Shown: positions 8,819 to 17,297, counted from the stretch's first letter. The stretch: 40,964 bases of DNA from JAYUHK01 sp043778415 (GCA_043778415.1 JAYWGG010000031.1:1-40964); one strand, 5' to 3'. Translations and numbers: made by a program. The notes: generated by a model not told the origin, from the sequence alone.

Positions 8819-8866
8819 CGCGGTGCGTAAAAAAAAATTCGGAGAATATATTTTTTAAAAAAATAA

Positions 8867-8874
8867 TATCTTTG
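8867..8874 (+). promoter_or_regulatory. -7 promoter element TATCTTTG upstream of the NIF3-like gene
   Basis: TATCTTTG is a perfect TAnnTTTG element 21 bases ahead of the ATG at 8896. This leaves a short leader and argues against a start at the in-frame TTG inside this box (8872). No clear TTG -33 element is visible at the expected distance. Confidence 0.5.
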
Positions 8875-8895
8875 CACCTCAAAATAAATCAACTT

Positions 8896-9969
8896 ATGGC
8901 GAATATTACAACCACTTTGCGCGAACTCGTGGCGCATCTCGAAACTATCGCGCCAGTCGCTTATCAAGAAAATTACGACAATGCGGGACTGATTGTCGGA
9001 GATTTTGGGGCAGCTATTTCTGGGGTTTTAGTTTGTTTAGATGTCACGGAGGCGGTCGTGGAGGAAGCTATTGCGCTGGGCTGCAACTGTATTGTGGCGC
9101 ATCACCCGATAGTTTTTAAGGGGATAAAAAAATTCAATGGGCGCAATTATGTGGAGCGCGTGGTGATGAAAGCTATCCGCCACGATGTCGCTATTTTTGC
9201 GATGCACACCAATCTCGACAATATGTATTTTCAGGGCGTGAACGCCAAAATCGCCGAAAAGCTGTGTTTAGAAAACACTCGGATTTTGGCTCCCAAAGCG
9301 GCTGCGCTCAAAAAACTTTCCGTCTATGTTCCCGCCAGCTACTCGGAGCAAGTCCGCGCCGCCTTGACAGCTGCGGGAGCGGGACAGATGCCCGCTTTTG
9401 AGTACGGCGGATTCGCTACGCTCGGCGTAGGGGTGACGCTGCAAGGCAACCAATCCACGATTAAGTTGGAAACTTTCTTGCCGATGCCTTTGGAGCGCGT
9501 CGTGCTTGCTGCGCTAAAAGCCAGCCACCCAACACCCGATGAAATAACTTACGAACTCACGACGCTCGAAAACACCGATATTTCGATAGGTTCGGGTATG
9601 ATAGGGACGCTCAAAAACCCGATGGAGGAGCCGAAATTTCTCGAATATTTGAAAAAAACGATGCAGACCGATTGTGTTCGCCATACAGAATTTTTGGGCA
9701 AAAGCGTGAAGACTGTAGCGGTTTGTGGCGGCGCGGGAAGTTTTTTATTGCCGCAGGCTATTGCGCAAGGCGCGGACGTATTCGTGACGGCGGATTTCAA
9801 ATACCACGAGTTTTTTGATGCCGAAAACAAGCTTATTATCGCCGATATTGGTCATTTTGAGAGCGAACAATTTACTATCGAATTATTAATTGAAATAATT
9901 AGAAAAAAATATACTACCTTTGCGGTTCATTTCACAAAAATAAATACGAATCCAGTAAAATATTTCTGA
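8896..9969 (+). CDS. NIF3-like (YbgI / GTP cyclohydrolase I type 2 homolog) dinuclear-metal protein
   Basis: A 357-residue protein of the NIF3 / DUF34 family. These are dinuclear-metal hexamers of uncertain biochemical role, often annotated as Nif3-like or GTP cyclohydrolase I type 2 homologs. N-terminal half signatures are PVAYQENYDNAGLIVGD, the metal-ligand HHP in IVAHHPIVFKGIKKFNG, and HTNLDNMYFQGVNAKIAEKL. C-terminal half signatures are VAVCGGAGSFL, GADVFVTADFKYHEFF and the ligand histidine and glutamate in IADIGHFESEQF. Between them lies the CutA/PII-like insert (KKLSVYVPASYSEQVRAAL) present in the longer, Bacteroidota/Firmicutes form. The ATG at 8896 is chosen over the upstream in-frame TTG, which lies inside the promoter box. 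The downstream zinc-ribbon gene follows after four bases. Confidence 0.93.
   Translation: MANITTTLRELVAHLETIAPVAYQENYDNAGLIVGDFGAAISGVLVCLDVTEAVVEEAIALGCNCIVAHHPIVFKGIKKFNGRNYVERVVMKAIRHDVAIFAMHTNLDNMYFQGVNAKIAEKLCLENTRILAPKAAALKKLSVYVPASYSEQVRAALTAAGAGQMPAFEYGGFATLGVGVTLQGNQSTIKLETFLPMPLERVVLAALKASHPTPDEITYELTTLENTDISIGSGMIGTLKNPMEEPKFLEYLKKTMQTDCVRHTEFLGKSVKTVAVCGGAGSFLLPQAIAQGADVFVTADFKYHEFFDAENKLIIADIGHFESEQFTIELLIEIIRKKYTTFAVHFTKINTNPVKYF
9890..9922 (+). promoter_or_regulatory. Internal promoter inside the 3' end of the NIF3-like gene
   Basis: TACCTTTG at 9915-9922 is a consensus -7 element, with TTG at 9890-9892 spaced 22 bases upstream. It lies within the last ~20 codons of the NIF3-like gene and would give the zinc-ribbon gene (start 9974) its own transcript with a leader of about 45 bases. 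Confidence 0.45.
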
Positions 9970-9973
9970 CATT

Positions 9974-10771
9974 ATGGCAGCAGCAAAAGAATTAAGCGTC
10001 GGCGAAAAGCTAAAAAACTTATACGACCTACAAGCTATTGACTCCGAAATTGACGAAATCGCCGTCTTGAAAGGCGAATTGCCGATAGAAGTAAGCGATT
10101 TGGAAGACGAAATCGAAGGCTTGACCACTCGTATTTCTAAACTCAAAACCACCGTCAAAGAGTTGGAAACGGAGGCTTCGCACCACAAAACAAACATCAA
10201 AGATGCCGAAAATAACATCACGCGCTACGAAAAACAGCTCGAAAATGTGAAAAATAACCGCGAATTTGATGCACTCACGAAAGAATTAGAGATACAAAAA
10301 TTAGAAATACAACTTTCGGAGAAAAAAATAAAAGAAGTCAAAGTAGCGGTGGCTGCAAAAGACGAAACTTTGCAAACTACCGAAGCGAGGCTCGTCCTGA
10401 AACAAAAAGATGTAGATGCTAAGCGAATAGAGTTGTCACAAATTATCGAAAAAACAGAAAAAGAAGAAGAGAAACTTCGCAAAAAATCCGAAAAAGAACG
10501 GAAAAAAGTAGAAGAACGACTCCTCAACGCTTACGACAAAATTCGGAAATCATACCGCAATGGCTTGGCAGTTGTTTCGGTAGATAGAAATTCTTGCGGC
10601 GGATGTTTCAACAAAATACCACCACAGTTGCAACTCGAAATCGGCTTGCGCAAAAAAATAGTAGCCTGCGAACATTGCGGGAGAATCCTCGTGGACGCAG
10701 ATATTCGCAACATTCACAACGAAATACCCGTCAGCGCGTTGCCTGCGATAGAAGTGGCTGCAGAGTTGTAA
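9974..10771 (+). CDS. C4-type zinc-ribbon coiled-coil protein (DUF164 / CdsZ-like)
   Basis: A 265-residue cytoplasmic protein. Residues about 15-185 are an almost continuous charged coiled coil (for example EKTEKEEEKLRKKSEKERKK). A C-terminal four-cysteine zinc ribbon follows (CGGCFN ... IVACEHCGRILVD, about 205-240). This architecture is that of the DUF164 / zf-RING_7 family, which in bacteria commonly follows a NIF3-family gene exactly as here (gap of four bases). Related proteins have been linked to RNA binding or ribosome-associated roles, but the function of this one is not shown by the sequence. A very strong intrinsic terminator follows at 10791-10834. Confidence 0.9.
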   Translation: MAAAKELSVGEKLKNLYDLQAIDSEIDEIAVLKGELPIEVSDLEDEIEGLTTRISKLKTTVKELETEASHHKTNIKDAENNITRYEKQLENVKNNREFDALTKELEIQKLEIQLSEKKIKEVKVAVAAKDETLQTTEARLVLKQKDVDAKRIELSQIIEKTEKEEEKLRKKSEKERKKVEERLLNAYDKIRKSYRNGLAVVSVDRNSCGGCFNKIPPQLQLEIGLRKKIVACEHCGRILVDADIRNIHNEIPVSALPAIEVAAEL

Positions 10772-10790
10772 AACTCAACAATATGCCATA

Positions 10791-10834
10791 AGAAAAGCAA
10801 GCACAAATTAATTTGTGCTTGCTTTTCTTTTTTT
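10791..10834 (+). terminator. Intrinsic terminator with a perfect 18-bp stem
   Basis: Perfect inverted arms at 10791-10808 and 10811-10828 (AGAAAAGCAAGCACAAAT and its complement) with only TA between them, followed by T residues to 10834. It ends the NIF3-like/zinc-ribbon transcript 20 bases after the stop codon. The stem is A-rich on its left and T-rich on its right, so it could work in both directions, but no minus-strand gene reads into it. Confidence 0.85.
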
Positions 10835-10871
10835 AGAATCATTCCAAATAAACGGTGGCGAAGCCTTTTGT

Positions 10872-10922
10872 AGTTTCGTGACAGTTTCGTGACAGTTAAA
10901 AAAAATTGCCGCCCTACATTTG
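10872..10922 (+). promoter_or_regulatory. hemA promoter with an 11-bp tandem repeat just upstream
   Basis: TACATTTG at 10915-10922 matches the -7 consensus and lies 20 bases ahead of the hemA ATG at 10942. Two and a third head-to-tail copies of AGTTTCGTGAC occupy 10872-10897, where the -33 region and an upstream operator would lie. No standard TTG -33 is present at the right distance, so this promoter may depend on an activator. That last point is inference. Confidence 0.45.
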
Positions 10923-10941
10923 TGGTTCTGAATCTAAAATC

Positions 10942-12162
10942 ATGTTGCACCATTACAAAATCCTTACCGTCACTCACCGACAGACCGATGTGCGAAGCAT
11001 CGCTAAGTTTGTTGTGCCATACGAGGACACCGAAGTGCTGCGCGGAAAGTTGGAAATCCTAAAAGAACGCTGCAATTTGGACGAGCTTCTGTATTTGGCT
11101 ACTTGCAACCGCGTGATGTATTTCTTTTCGACCAAGCAGCAAATATCGCCGCGTTTTATCCAAAATTTTATTGGGCAAGCCAACCCTATTTTCGACCCCG
11201 CCGAAGATACCGATGCCGTCGAGTGCTACGAAGGAACTCGGGCGGTGCAGCATCTTTACGAAGTCGCAGCGTCCATAGATTCTTTGGTAGTCGGCGAGCG
11301 GGAGATTTTTCGGCAGCTCCGAGAAGCCTTCGAGCAATGCCGCCAGTGGCAACTTACGGGAGATTTGCTGCGTTTGCTGATGCGGTTCACGGTAGAAGCG
11401 GCGAAAGAAGTGTACGCCAAAACGCGCATCGGCGAGAAACCTGTTTCCATAGTTTCGCTGGCGATGCAGCAACTTTTTGCTGCCAAAACGCCACAACATC
11501 GCCGCTTGCTCTTGATAGGCGCGGGGCGAACCAACGCTTTGGTCGCCAAATTTTTGGTAAAAAATCCATTTGAAACCACAACGGTTTTTAATAGAAATAT
11601 TAAAAAAGCGCAAGAATTGGCAGAAAATTTGGGTGGAAACGCCCAAAAACTATCGGATTTGAAAGACTACAAAGATGGTTTTGACTGCATAATAGTCTGT
11701 ACCAGTGCGACGGAAATCATAGTGAATGAGAAGTTATACGCTCGACTGAATGGCTCTGACGCGCACCGAAAAATTGCGATTGACCTCGCTGTGCCAAATA
11801 ATATTTCGTCAGAAATTGTAAAATCCCACGACGTAGAATTTATCGAAATAGACAGTCTTCGAGAAATCGCGAAACAAAATTTGTCTTTTAGGCAAAAAGA
11901 AGTAGAAAAAGCAAAGGAAATACTACAAAATAAGCTGACAGAGTTTCAGACCATTCACCGCCAACGCCAACTCGAACTCGCCTTGCGCGACGTGCCGAAG
12001 CAGATAAAAGCCGTAAAAAATCACGCCATCAATGAAGTTTTTAAAAATGAATTGGCTGGATTGGACGAGAATGCTCTTCAGGTGGTAGAAAATATCCTCA
12101 ACTATATGGAAAAACGCTGCATCAGTATCCCGATGATTGTCGCCAAAACGGCTACTTTGTGA
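10942..12162 (+). CDS. hemA: Glutamyl-tRNA reductase
   Basis: A 406-residue enzyme that reduces the glutamyl group of Glu-tRNA(Glu) to glutamate-1-semialdehyde, the first committed step of C5 tetrapyrrole synthesis. Visible signatures are the N-terminal catalytic-domain motif LLYLATCNRVMYF with the nucleophile C55, the GEREIFRQLREAFEQC helix, and RFTVEAAKEVYAKTRIGEKPVS (shown in part). The NADPH-binding Rossmann start is LLLIGAGRTNALVAKFL, and the C-terminal dimerisation helices include EKAKEILQNKLTEF. The ATG at 10942 is preferred to the upstream in-frame TTG because of the -7 box at 10915. No other haem genes are adjacent in the window. It converges on the SH3-like gene with a six-base gap. 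Confidence 0.95.
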   Translation: MLHHYKILTVTHRQTDVRSIAKFVVPYEDTEVLRGKLEILKERCNLDELLYLATCNRVMYFFSTKQQISPRFIQNFIGQANPIFDPAEDTDAVECYEGTRAVQHLYEVAASIDSLVVGEREIFRQLREAFEQCRQWQLTGDLLRLLMRFTVEAAKEVYAKTRIGEKPVSIVSLAMQQLFAAKTPQHRRLLLIGAGRTNALVAKFLVKNPFETTTVFNRNIKKAQELAENLGGNAQKLSDLKDYKDGFDCIIVCTSATEIIVNEKLYARLNGSDAHRKIAIDLAVPNNISSEIVKSHDVEFIEIDSLREIAKQNLSFRQKEVEKAKEILQNKLTEFQTIHRQRQLELALRDVPKQIKAVKNHAINEVFKNELAGLDENALQVVENILNYMEKRCISIPMIVAKTATL

Positions 12163-12168
12163 GCCAAA

Positions 12169-13431
12169 TTACCGCTTTTTGCCTATAATTTTGATAAATT
12201 CAAAATCCGCTTTTCCCTTCCAATCGTTCCGAAACACAGGCGGATTTTCGTAGTATTTTTCTAAAAGTTCGGCGTGTTCCGTGAAGTTGAATCGGACGGC
12301 GGCGGCGGGAATCCAGCCTAATGCGCCGTTTTTAGTCCGTACCAAAAGCCACGTCGCCAACGAAGTGCTTGTGCCACGAACCAGCACTTTTTCGGAGTGT
12401 TTTAGCACCTGAAAATTTTGTAAATATTCTATTTTATCCATTTTTTGTGACGAAAAAGTGTCCGCCTCTGCCCTCAAAAAAATAGATTTTTTAGCAATCA
12501 ATCCACCTGAAAGCGGACTTTTTGTTTCGGGATAAAGAATTTTGAACTGCCGAGTTGCCATATCCCAAACGTAAGTTTTAGTTACATAATCGAGACATCG
12601 GACGTACGATTTTTGTTCGCCCTCACAGTCAGAATAATCTATATATGAAACTCTAATAGATTGATTATCAACCTCAATGTACTTAAAAAGTGTAGGCGAC
12701 GGAGAGTTGTCACTGTAAGTAAGCGTCATGCGCTCCTCCCAAATTTTGGTCAGATTCCCGCCCTGAAACGAATGAATTTCGAGCGTCCGATTGTCCAAGC
12801 CGTCCGAGTTTTGGCTGCTGCGTTGCAAAATAATTTCGTCTGCCCCGTCGCCCGTGACATCGTACAAAAGAAACATTTTGAGTTCACTTTTGCCAGCCAC
12901 ACTCGTTTCGGCGCAGTTGATTTGGACAGATTTACCGCGTTCATTGGTCGCCACCAAATAAAATTCTTTATAAATAGGATTGAGGTAATCTTTCTGCTGA
13001 TGCACGATTTCAAGCCCTTCTACCGCCGCTACCCACATAACCGACTGCTCAAAACCGCTATTGAACCGAACCTTTTTTTTGTGAAATAACTTCAACCTGT
13101 TCTCAACCCTGCTGTCTGCAACGATTACCGCCAGCCCGTCCCCAAAAACCCAACCTATCAATCCCCCCAAAGACCGAACCTGATACCATCTGAATTTTTG
13201 ATTTTGTGCATTGTCTTCATATTCTTTCGCAGTTTGTGACATGACTTCCACGAGTTCGCTCTCCTCCAAAGAATTTTGGGTAGGCTTCAAAAAACTGCTG
13301 TCTTCATACACTCGCACCTTGCCGACACTGATGCCAACCCGTGCATTCAAAATTAAATCCGATGCTGCGCCCTGCCCATTTGCCTGCTCAAAAGTCAGCG
13401 CACAAAAAATTATAATTATGATTTTTTTCAT
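12169..13431 (-). CDS. Secreted protein with SH3-like ends and an FG-GAP-like calcium motif
   Basis: A 420-residue protein with a signal peptide (MKKIIIIIFCALTFEQANGQ). Residues about 30-105 look like a bacterial SH3 domain (GKVRVYEDSSFL ... RWYQVRSLGGLIGWVFGDGL). A second SH3-like copy lies near the C-terminus (IFLRAEADTF ... WLLVRTKNGALGWIPAAAV, about 315-385). The middle contains LLYDVTGDGADEIIL, the D-x-x-G-D-G-x-D-E pattern of FG-GAP/VCBS calcium-binding repeats. SH3-like domains in such proteins usually bind cell-wall peptides or sugars. The role is not known; an envelope or wall-associated location is inference. It is divergent from the outer-membrane protein gene at 13489. Confidence 0.75.
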   Translation of the reverse strand: MKKIIIIIFCALTFEQANGQGAASDLILNARVGISVGKVRVYEDSSFLKPTQNSLEESELVEVMSQTAKEYEDNAQNQKFRWYQVRSLGGLIGWVFGDGLAVIVADSRVENRLKLFHKKKVRFNSGFEQSVMWVAAVEGLEIVHQQKDYLNPIYKEFYLVATNERGKSVQINCAETSVAGKSELKMFLLYDVTGDGADEIILQRSSQNSDGLDNRTLEIHSFQGGNLTKIWEERMTLTYSDNSPSPTLFKYIEVDNQSIRVSYIDYSDCEGEQKSYVRCLDYVTKTYVWDMATRQFKILYPETKSPLSGGLIAKKSIFLRAEADTFSSQKMDKIEYLQNFQVLKHSEKVLVRGTSTSLATWLLVRTKNGALGWIPAAAVRFNFTEHAELLEKYYENPPVFRNDWKGKADFEFIKIIGKKR

Positions 13432-13433
13432 CG

Positions 13434-13441
13434 TATATTTG
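13434..13441 (+). promoter_or_regulatory. -7 promoter element TATATTTG for the outer-membrane protein gene
   Basis: TATATTTG matches TAnnTTTG and lies 47 bases ahead of the ATG at 13489, in the 57-base divergent gap. A convincing -33 TTG is not visible because the upstream side is already the minus-strand gene's start region. Confidence 0.35.
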
Positions 13442-13488
13442 TCTTTTGATACATCTTTTAGTTCGTTGGATAAACTGAATAGTTTTTT

Positions 13489-14238
13489 ATGAAAAAAATA
13501 TTTATACTTCTTGTTATTTTGCTCTGTTTAGCGGCACAAATAGTATCTGCTCAAAGCTACGCTTTTGGACTGAAAGCTGGCTTGTGCATAGGCAATCAAC
13601 GCTGGACAGGCTTCGGCAACCGCTCGTTGCTCTACAAACCCTGCGGCATTTTATTCATCGAAACCGCAGATGAAGGCAACAAATTCGCCCTTTTTGCCCA
13701 ATCGGGATTCCACCAAAAAGGCAGTGCGTTGCGCTATTTTGGCGGCTCTTTCAACAATCCAGCAACGGGAAAACTCGAAACCTACGAAGGCAGCCGCACC
13801 GAATATGTTTTTAATAATCTCACTTTGGCGTTGGGTGGCAAACAAAAATTTGATTGGAACGGCTACAAACTCTACTATTTGTTGGGGATTCGGGGCGATT
13901 ATACGCTGAAAACCAATCTGCCACCCAGTACCAATTTACAAAATTTTTATACCTACACGCCCAAGTCGGACTATGTCAATCGGTTCAACTATGGCATGAC
14001 CGTCGGCGGCGGTACGGAATTTAAAATTTCGGAATATATTTCAGGACTGTTAGAGTTGAGCGTCAATCCCGATTTTTCGCGCCAATATTATGACCCGCCA
14101 TATCCCAACAGGCGTATTTTCGACCCTTCCACAGGACAATTTGTTATCGGTACTTTGCCCGAACAAAGCATCAGAAACCTGACGTTTGAAATCACGCTCG
14201 GCATCAAATTTCTTCGGAAAATTGAATATATTGACTAA
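13489..14238 (+). CDS. Small outer-membrane beta-barrel protein (PorT-like)
   Basis: A 249-residue protein with a classic signal peptide (MKKIFILLVILLCLAAQIVSAQ). Amphipathic strands with aromatic girdles follow: SYAFGLKAGLCIGNQRW, KFALFAQSGFHQKGSALRYF, YVFNNLTLALGGKQKF, YKLYYLLGIRGDYTL and the closing FEITLGIKFLRKIEYID. The pattern and length fit the outer membrane beta-barrel / PorT-like group common in Bacteroidota. No specific transport substrate can be read from the sequence. Its stop codon overlaps the 3' end of the convergent flavoprotein gene by four bases. Confidence 0.8.
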   Translation: MKKIFILLVILLCLAAQIVSAQSYAFGLKAGLCIGNQRWTGFGNRSLLYKPCGILFIETADEGNKFALFAQSGFHQKGSALRYFGGSFNNPATGKLETYEGSRTEYVFNNLTLALGGKQKFDWNGYKLYYLLGIRGDYTLKTNLPPSTNLQNFYTYTPKSDYVNRFNYGMTVGGGTEFKISEYISGLLELSVNPDFSRQYYDPPYPNRRIFDPSTGQFVIGTLPEQSIRNLTFEITLGIKFLRKIEYID

Positions 14239-14957
14239 CCGTACAGCTCAAATTTGACCTGCGAGCGGTCATAACCCAATTTTAAAATTAAATTTTCCAC
14301 CGTTTCGTCTATCATTCGACTCCAGCCGCAAAGATAAAAAACAATGTCGGGGCGCAGCTCTGTGTATTTTTTTAAGTAAATTTGATGCACATAGCCGTCG
14401 TAAAAGTCGGTAGAGTTTTCGCGAGAAAGTGCAATATCAAAGTCAAAATTCGGAATATTATTTTTCCAAAAATTCATTTCCGAATGGTATAAAATATCTT
14501 GTTTGCTGCGAGTTCCAAAAATAAGATGAATATTTTGGTGTATTTTTTTTTGTCGAAAAATATCGCTCAACATACTCCGAAACGGCGCAATACCTGTCCC
14601 CGTACAAATCATTACCACGTCTTTTTCGAGCGCGTCGGGCAGATAAAATGCCCCGTCTGGACCTTTGAAGCGAAGCGACGAGCCGACCGCAATTTCCTCA
14701 AAAAAATAGCGCGTTCCCGCACCGTCAGGCGAGCGGACGATGCAAAATTCTAAAATATTCGTTCCGTCGGGCGCACTCGCTATCGAATAGCTCCGCCACC
14801 GTGCGAGCCGCTTGTCGCCGATAGGAAGGTCAAATGTCACAAATTGACCTGCTTTGAAAATAAAATCAGCCACGTCGGACACTTCCAACCAATAGCGGCG
14901 TGTGCTGGGCGTTTCTTGTTCAATGCGGATTACCGAAGCGTCATACCAAGTTGTCAT
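14235..14957 (-). CDS. FAD-binding ferredoxin/flavodoxin-NADP reductase-like oxidoreductase
   Basis: A 240-residue single-unit flavoprotein reductase. An N-terminal FAD-binding barrel carries the flavin motif RWRSYSIAS (R-x-Y-S), then FKGPDGAFYLPD. The NAD(P)-binding half starts VVMICTGTGIAPFRSMLSD and continues IHLIFGTRSKQDILY and FYLCGWSRMIDETV. The length fits ferredoxin-NADP reductase or phenol-hydroxylase-reductase-like proteins without a 2Fe-2S domain. It moves electrons between NAD(P)H and a partner, which the sequence does not identify. Its start overlaps the 3' end of the GHMP kinase gene by 17 bases, so it is translationally linked to the mevalonate-pathway genes. Confidence 0.85.
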   Translation of the reverse strand: MTTWYDASVIRIEQETPSTRRYWLEVSDVADFIFKAGQFVTFDLPIGDKRLARWRSYSIASAPDGTNILEFCIVRSPDGAGTRYFFEEIAVGSSLRFKGPDGAFYLPDALEKDVVMICTGTGIAPFRSMLSDIFRQKKIHQNIHLIFGTRSKQDILYHSEMNFWKNNIPNFDFDIALSRENSTDFYDGYVHQIYLKKYTELRPDIVFYLCGWSRMIDETVENLILKLGYDRSQVKFELYG

Positions 14958-15870
14958 ATTTTAAAAACACTTTAAAACCTTTTTCGTTGAAATAGCTCCG
15001 CGTTTCTATCTCGGAGCGGTCGCTGGTAGCCAATATAAAATCCCCACCCCACGCTCCGAGTGATTTTATTTCGCCCCAAAAGTCGCTAAAATACAAAGAT
15101 TTGGCTCGTGGAAGCCCAACAGCAGCGGCAACTATTTTTTCGTGTGCTACGATTATTTTTTCAAAATCAGACAAAGATTGGGCAGCAATAAACCTTCGAG
15201 TCAGCTCCGACACTTCGCCTATCAGAGAAGCCGACGGCATTCCATTTTTTTTATATTGTGCGATTCCTTCTCGACTATTTTGTTTTTTTTCGAGATAAAT
15301 AAAGTAGAGTTGCGAGCGAAAAATTGGATTAAAATCGCAATTTGTGACCAAATTTTCAGACCTATTTTTTTGAAAAAAAATAGCAGTATCGGATACTGCG
15401 CAAGCAATGTCGTAGCCCGAGCCACCCATAGTTTCCGCCAACAAGCGATAAGGATTTACTTTTGCCCAATCTCCAAGCGCCGCTATCAGCGTCGAGCTAC
15501 TTCCCAAACCCCAAAGACGCGGAAATTCTAATTCCGTCAAAACCTGTATTTTTTCTGGCTTTTCAGACATCAAGAACGATGAATTTTGCTTTCTTGCAGC
15601 CAGTAGGATTACTCTCAACTGCTGCGCAATTTCGGAAAATTTACTTTGGAGAATACTCAAATCAACGGTATCAAATCGTGCCGAAAACCAAGCCGAGCCG
15701 TCGCTGTCCAAACTTGTCCACACCAAAATATTATCTTCGTGAGCTGTTTTTGTGACAGTAAATGTTTGTCCCAATCGGGTAGGTACGGCAGCAGCAAGCG
15801 CGCCGTCGAGAACGAAATACTCGGCGGTGAGCAGTAATTTGCCATTGGTGCGAAAAGTGGAAATTGACAT
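14941..15870 (-). CDS. GYDIA-type GHMP kinase (mevalonate-pathway-associated)
   Basis: A 309-residue small-molecule kinase of the GHMP superfamily. It starts with the typical NGKLLLTAEYFVLDGALA strand-turn. The phosphate loop is WGLGSSSTLIAALGDW (P-x-x-x-G-L-G-S-S variant). The diagnostic GSGYDIACA motif after it gives the group its name. The C-terminal GHMP motif is SLGAWGGDFILATS. In Bacteroidota this family sits beside HMG-CoA reductase, as here (12-base gap), and is presumed to phosphorylate mevalonate or phosphomevalonate. The exact substrate is not settled by sequence. Confidence 0.88.
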   Translation of the reverse strand: MSISTFRTNGKLLLTAEYFVLDGALAAAVPTRLGQTFTVTKTAHEDNILVWTSLDSDGSAWFSARFDTVDLSILQSKFSEIAQQLRVILLAARKQNSSFLMSEKPEKIQVLTELEFPRLWGLGSSSTLIAALGDWAKVNPYRLLAETMGGSGYDIACAVSDTAIFFQKNRSENLVTNCDFNPIFRSQLYFIYLEKKQNSREGIAQYKKNGMPSASLIGEVSELTRRFIAAQSLSDFEKIIVAHEKIVAAAVGLPRAKSLYFSDFWGEIKSLGAWGGDFILATSDRSEIETRSYFNEKGFKVFLKYDNLV

Positions 15871-15882
15871 TGCAAAGTGTAG

Positions 15883-17220
15883 TTATAAATCTGATTTTCG
15901 GAGTGCTTCCAAGTATTCTCGGACGGCAGAAAACGTAATAGCATTTTCAGAAAAATGCTTTTGAGCCATGTCACATTCTTGTCCAGATGCTTGAAAATTG
16001 AGCAATATATTTCCCAAGTGCATCTTCATGTGTCCTTGTTGGATACCTGTGGTGACGAGTGATTTTACGGCGGCAAAATTTTGGGCAAGCCCAACAACCG
16101 CTATTATTTGCATGAGTTCTTTGGCAGAAGGGTTGCCCAACATTTCGAGCGAAAACTTTGCCAAAGGGTGGAGTTTTGTTAGTCCTCCGACCGTGCCGAC
16201 CGCCAACGGAAGGTCTATCCAAAACCGAAAAATCCCGTTTTCGATGCTGCACCGGCTCAAACTTCGGTACTGACCATCGCGGGCGGCGTAGGTATGTCCG
16301 CAGGCTTCGATGGCTCGAAAATCATTGCCTGTAGCCAGTACGACGGCATCAACTCCGTTGTAAATTCCCTTGTTGTGGGTAGTGGCGCGGTAAGGGTCAA
16401 TGGTCGCAATTTGGACTGCTTTATAAAATTTTTGTGCCAACAGATTCACGTCGGGCGCAGATTTTGTCCCTAATTGGTCTATCGGACACTCTACCCAAGC
16501 ACGCACCAAACAGTCGGGAGTGTAGTTTGAAAGAATTGCCATAAGAATTGTCACATTTTTTTCATTTTCTGAAAAAAATTGGCTATTTTGAAAAAACTCA
16601 ATCATCGTCTTTCCAAAGCTTTCGAGGACAGAATTGATAAGATTGGCACCCATCGAGTCGCAGGTTTCAAAACTCACTCGGAGCTGGTAGTAGTCGGCTT
16701 CGAGGTCTGTCATATTGAGCAATTCTATATTTCTGATGCCGCCGCCGCGTTGCTCCATGTTGCTCACAAGCGGAGCAGATTGGGACAAAAGTATTTTTTT
16801 TAATTCGTCAAAAGCCAGCAAAAGGCGAGTGAAATCACCAGTCCAAGAAAAATGAACCTGCCCAATTTTGGTCGTAGAAAGTACTTGGGCGTGAAAACCG
16901 CCGCGCGTAAGCCAGTATTTTGCGGCACTCGACGCAGCAGCGACGACCGAACTTTCTTCTATTACCATCGGCACGCAGTAGGTTTTGTCATTGATTACAA
17001 AATTGGGTGCTACGCCGTAGGGCAGATGAAAATTACTAACTGTATTTTCGCTAAACCCATCAATAATACGTTGAGTATCGGAATCAGCGCACAAAAAAGT
17101 GTCAAAAATAGCTGTCACGTCAGCAGTATTTTTCGTTATAAAATTTTTGGCAATCCAGTCAATTTTTTCCGCTTTTGAGAGTTTGGAGAACCCGCTTATC
17201 ACTTTTGGATTCATATTCAT
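15883..17220 (-). CDS. Hydroxymethylglutaryl-CoA reductase, class II (degradative-type)
   Basis: A 445-residue enzyme that interconverts HMG-CoA and mevalonate using NAD(P)H, here most likely in the biosynthetic direction for isoprenoids because a GHMP kinase follows. Visible signatures are the catalytic-glutamate motif VIEESSVVAAASSAAKYW (E88/E89), the cofactor loop DSMGANLINSV, THNKGIYNGVDAVV with the catalytic lysine, LATGNDFRAIEACGH with the catalytic aspartate, and the late QQGHMKMHLGNI with the catalytic histidine. The spacing is class II, as in Pseudomonas mevalonii and Gram-positive enzymes. MNMNPK offers two starts two codons apart; the first is used. No mevalonate-degradation genes are in view. 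Confidence 0.94.
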   Translation of the reverse strand: MNMNPKVISGFSKLSKAEKIDWIAKNFITKNTADVTAIFDTFLCADSDTQRIIDGFSENTVSNFHLPYGVAPNFVINDKTYCVPMVIEESSVVAAASSAAKYWLTRGGFHAQVLSTTKIGQVHFSWTGDFTRLLLAFDELKKILLSQSAPLVSNMEQRGGGIRNIELLNMTDLEADYYQLRVSFETCDSMGANLINSVLESFGKTMIEFFQNSQFFSENEKNVTILMAILSNYTPDCLVRAWVECPIDQLGTKSAPDVNLLAQKFYKAVQIATIDPYRATTHNKGIYNGVDAVVLATGNDFRAIEACGHTYAARDGQYRSLSRCSIENGIFRFWIDLPLAVGTVGGLTKLHPLAKFSLEMLGNPSAKELMQIIAVVGLAQNFAAVKSLVTTGIQQGHMKMHLGNILLNFQASGQECDMAQKHFSENAITFSAVREYLEALRKSDL

Positions 17221-17256
17221 TTTTTAGTAATATATTTTATTCTACTGCAAAAAAAC

Positions 17257-17297
17257 AAAACGGTTTCCAATGCTGCAAGCATTTTGGAAACCGTTTT
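17257..17297 (-). terminator. Intrinsic terminator after the predicted anti-sigma/barrel gene
   Basis: Perfect 14-bp arms AAAACGGTTTCCAA (17257-17270) and its complement (17284-17297) with a short loop that itself can pair (TGC...GCA). On the minus strand it is followed by a run of T residues. It lies 30 bases past the stop at 17327 and ahead of the HMG-CoA reductase gene, so that gene should have its own promoter. Confidence 0.8.

Noticed and set aside
11059..11646. 195-codon minus-strand frame opposite hemA
   Set aside because: It overlaps well-supported hemA motifs completely and encodes no recognisable fold.
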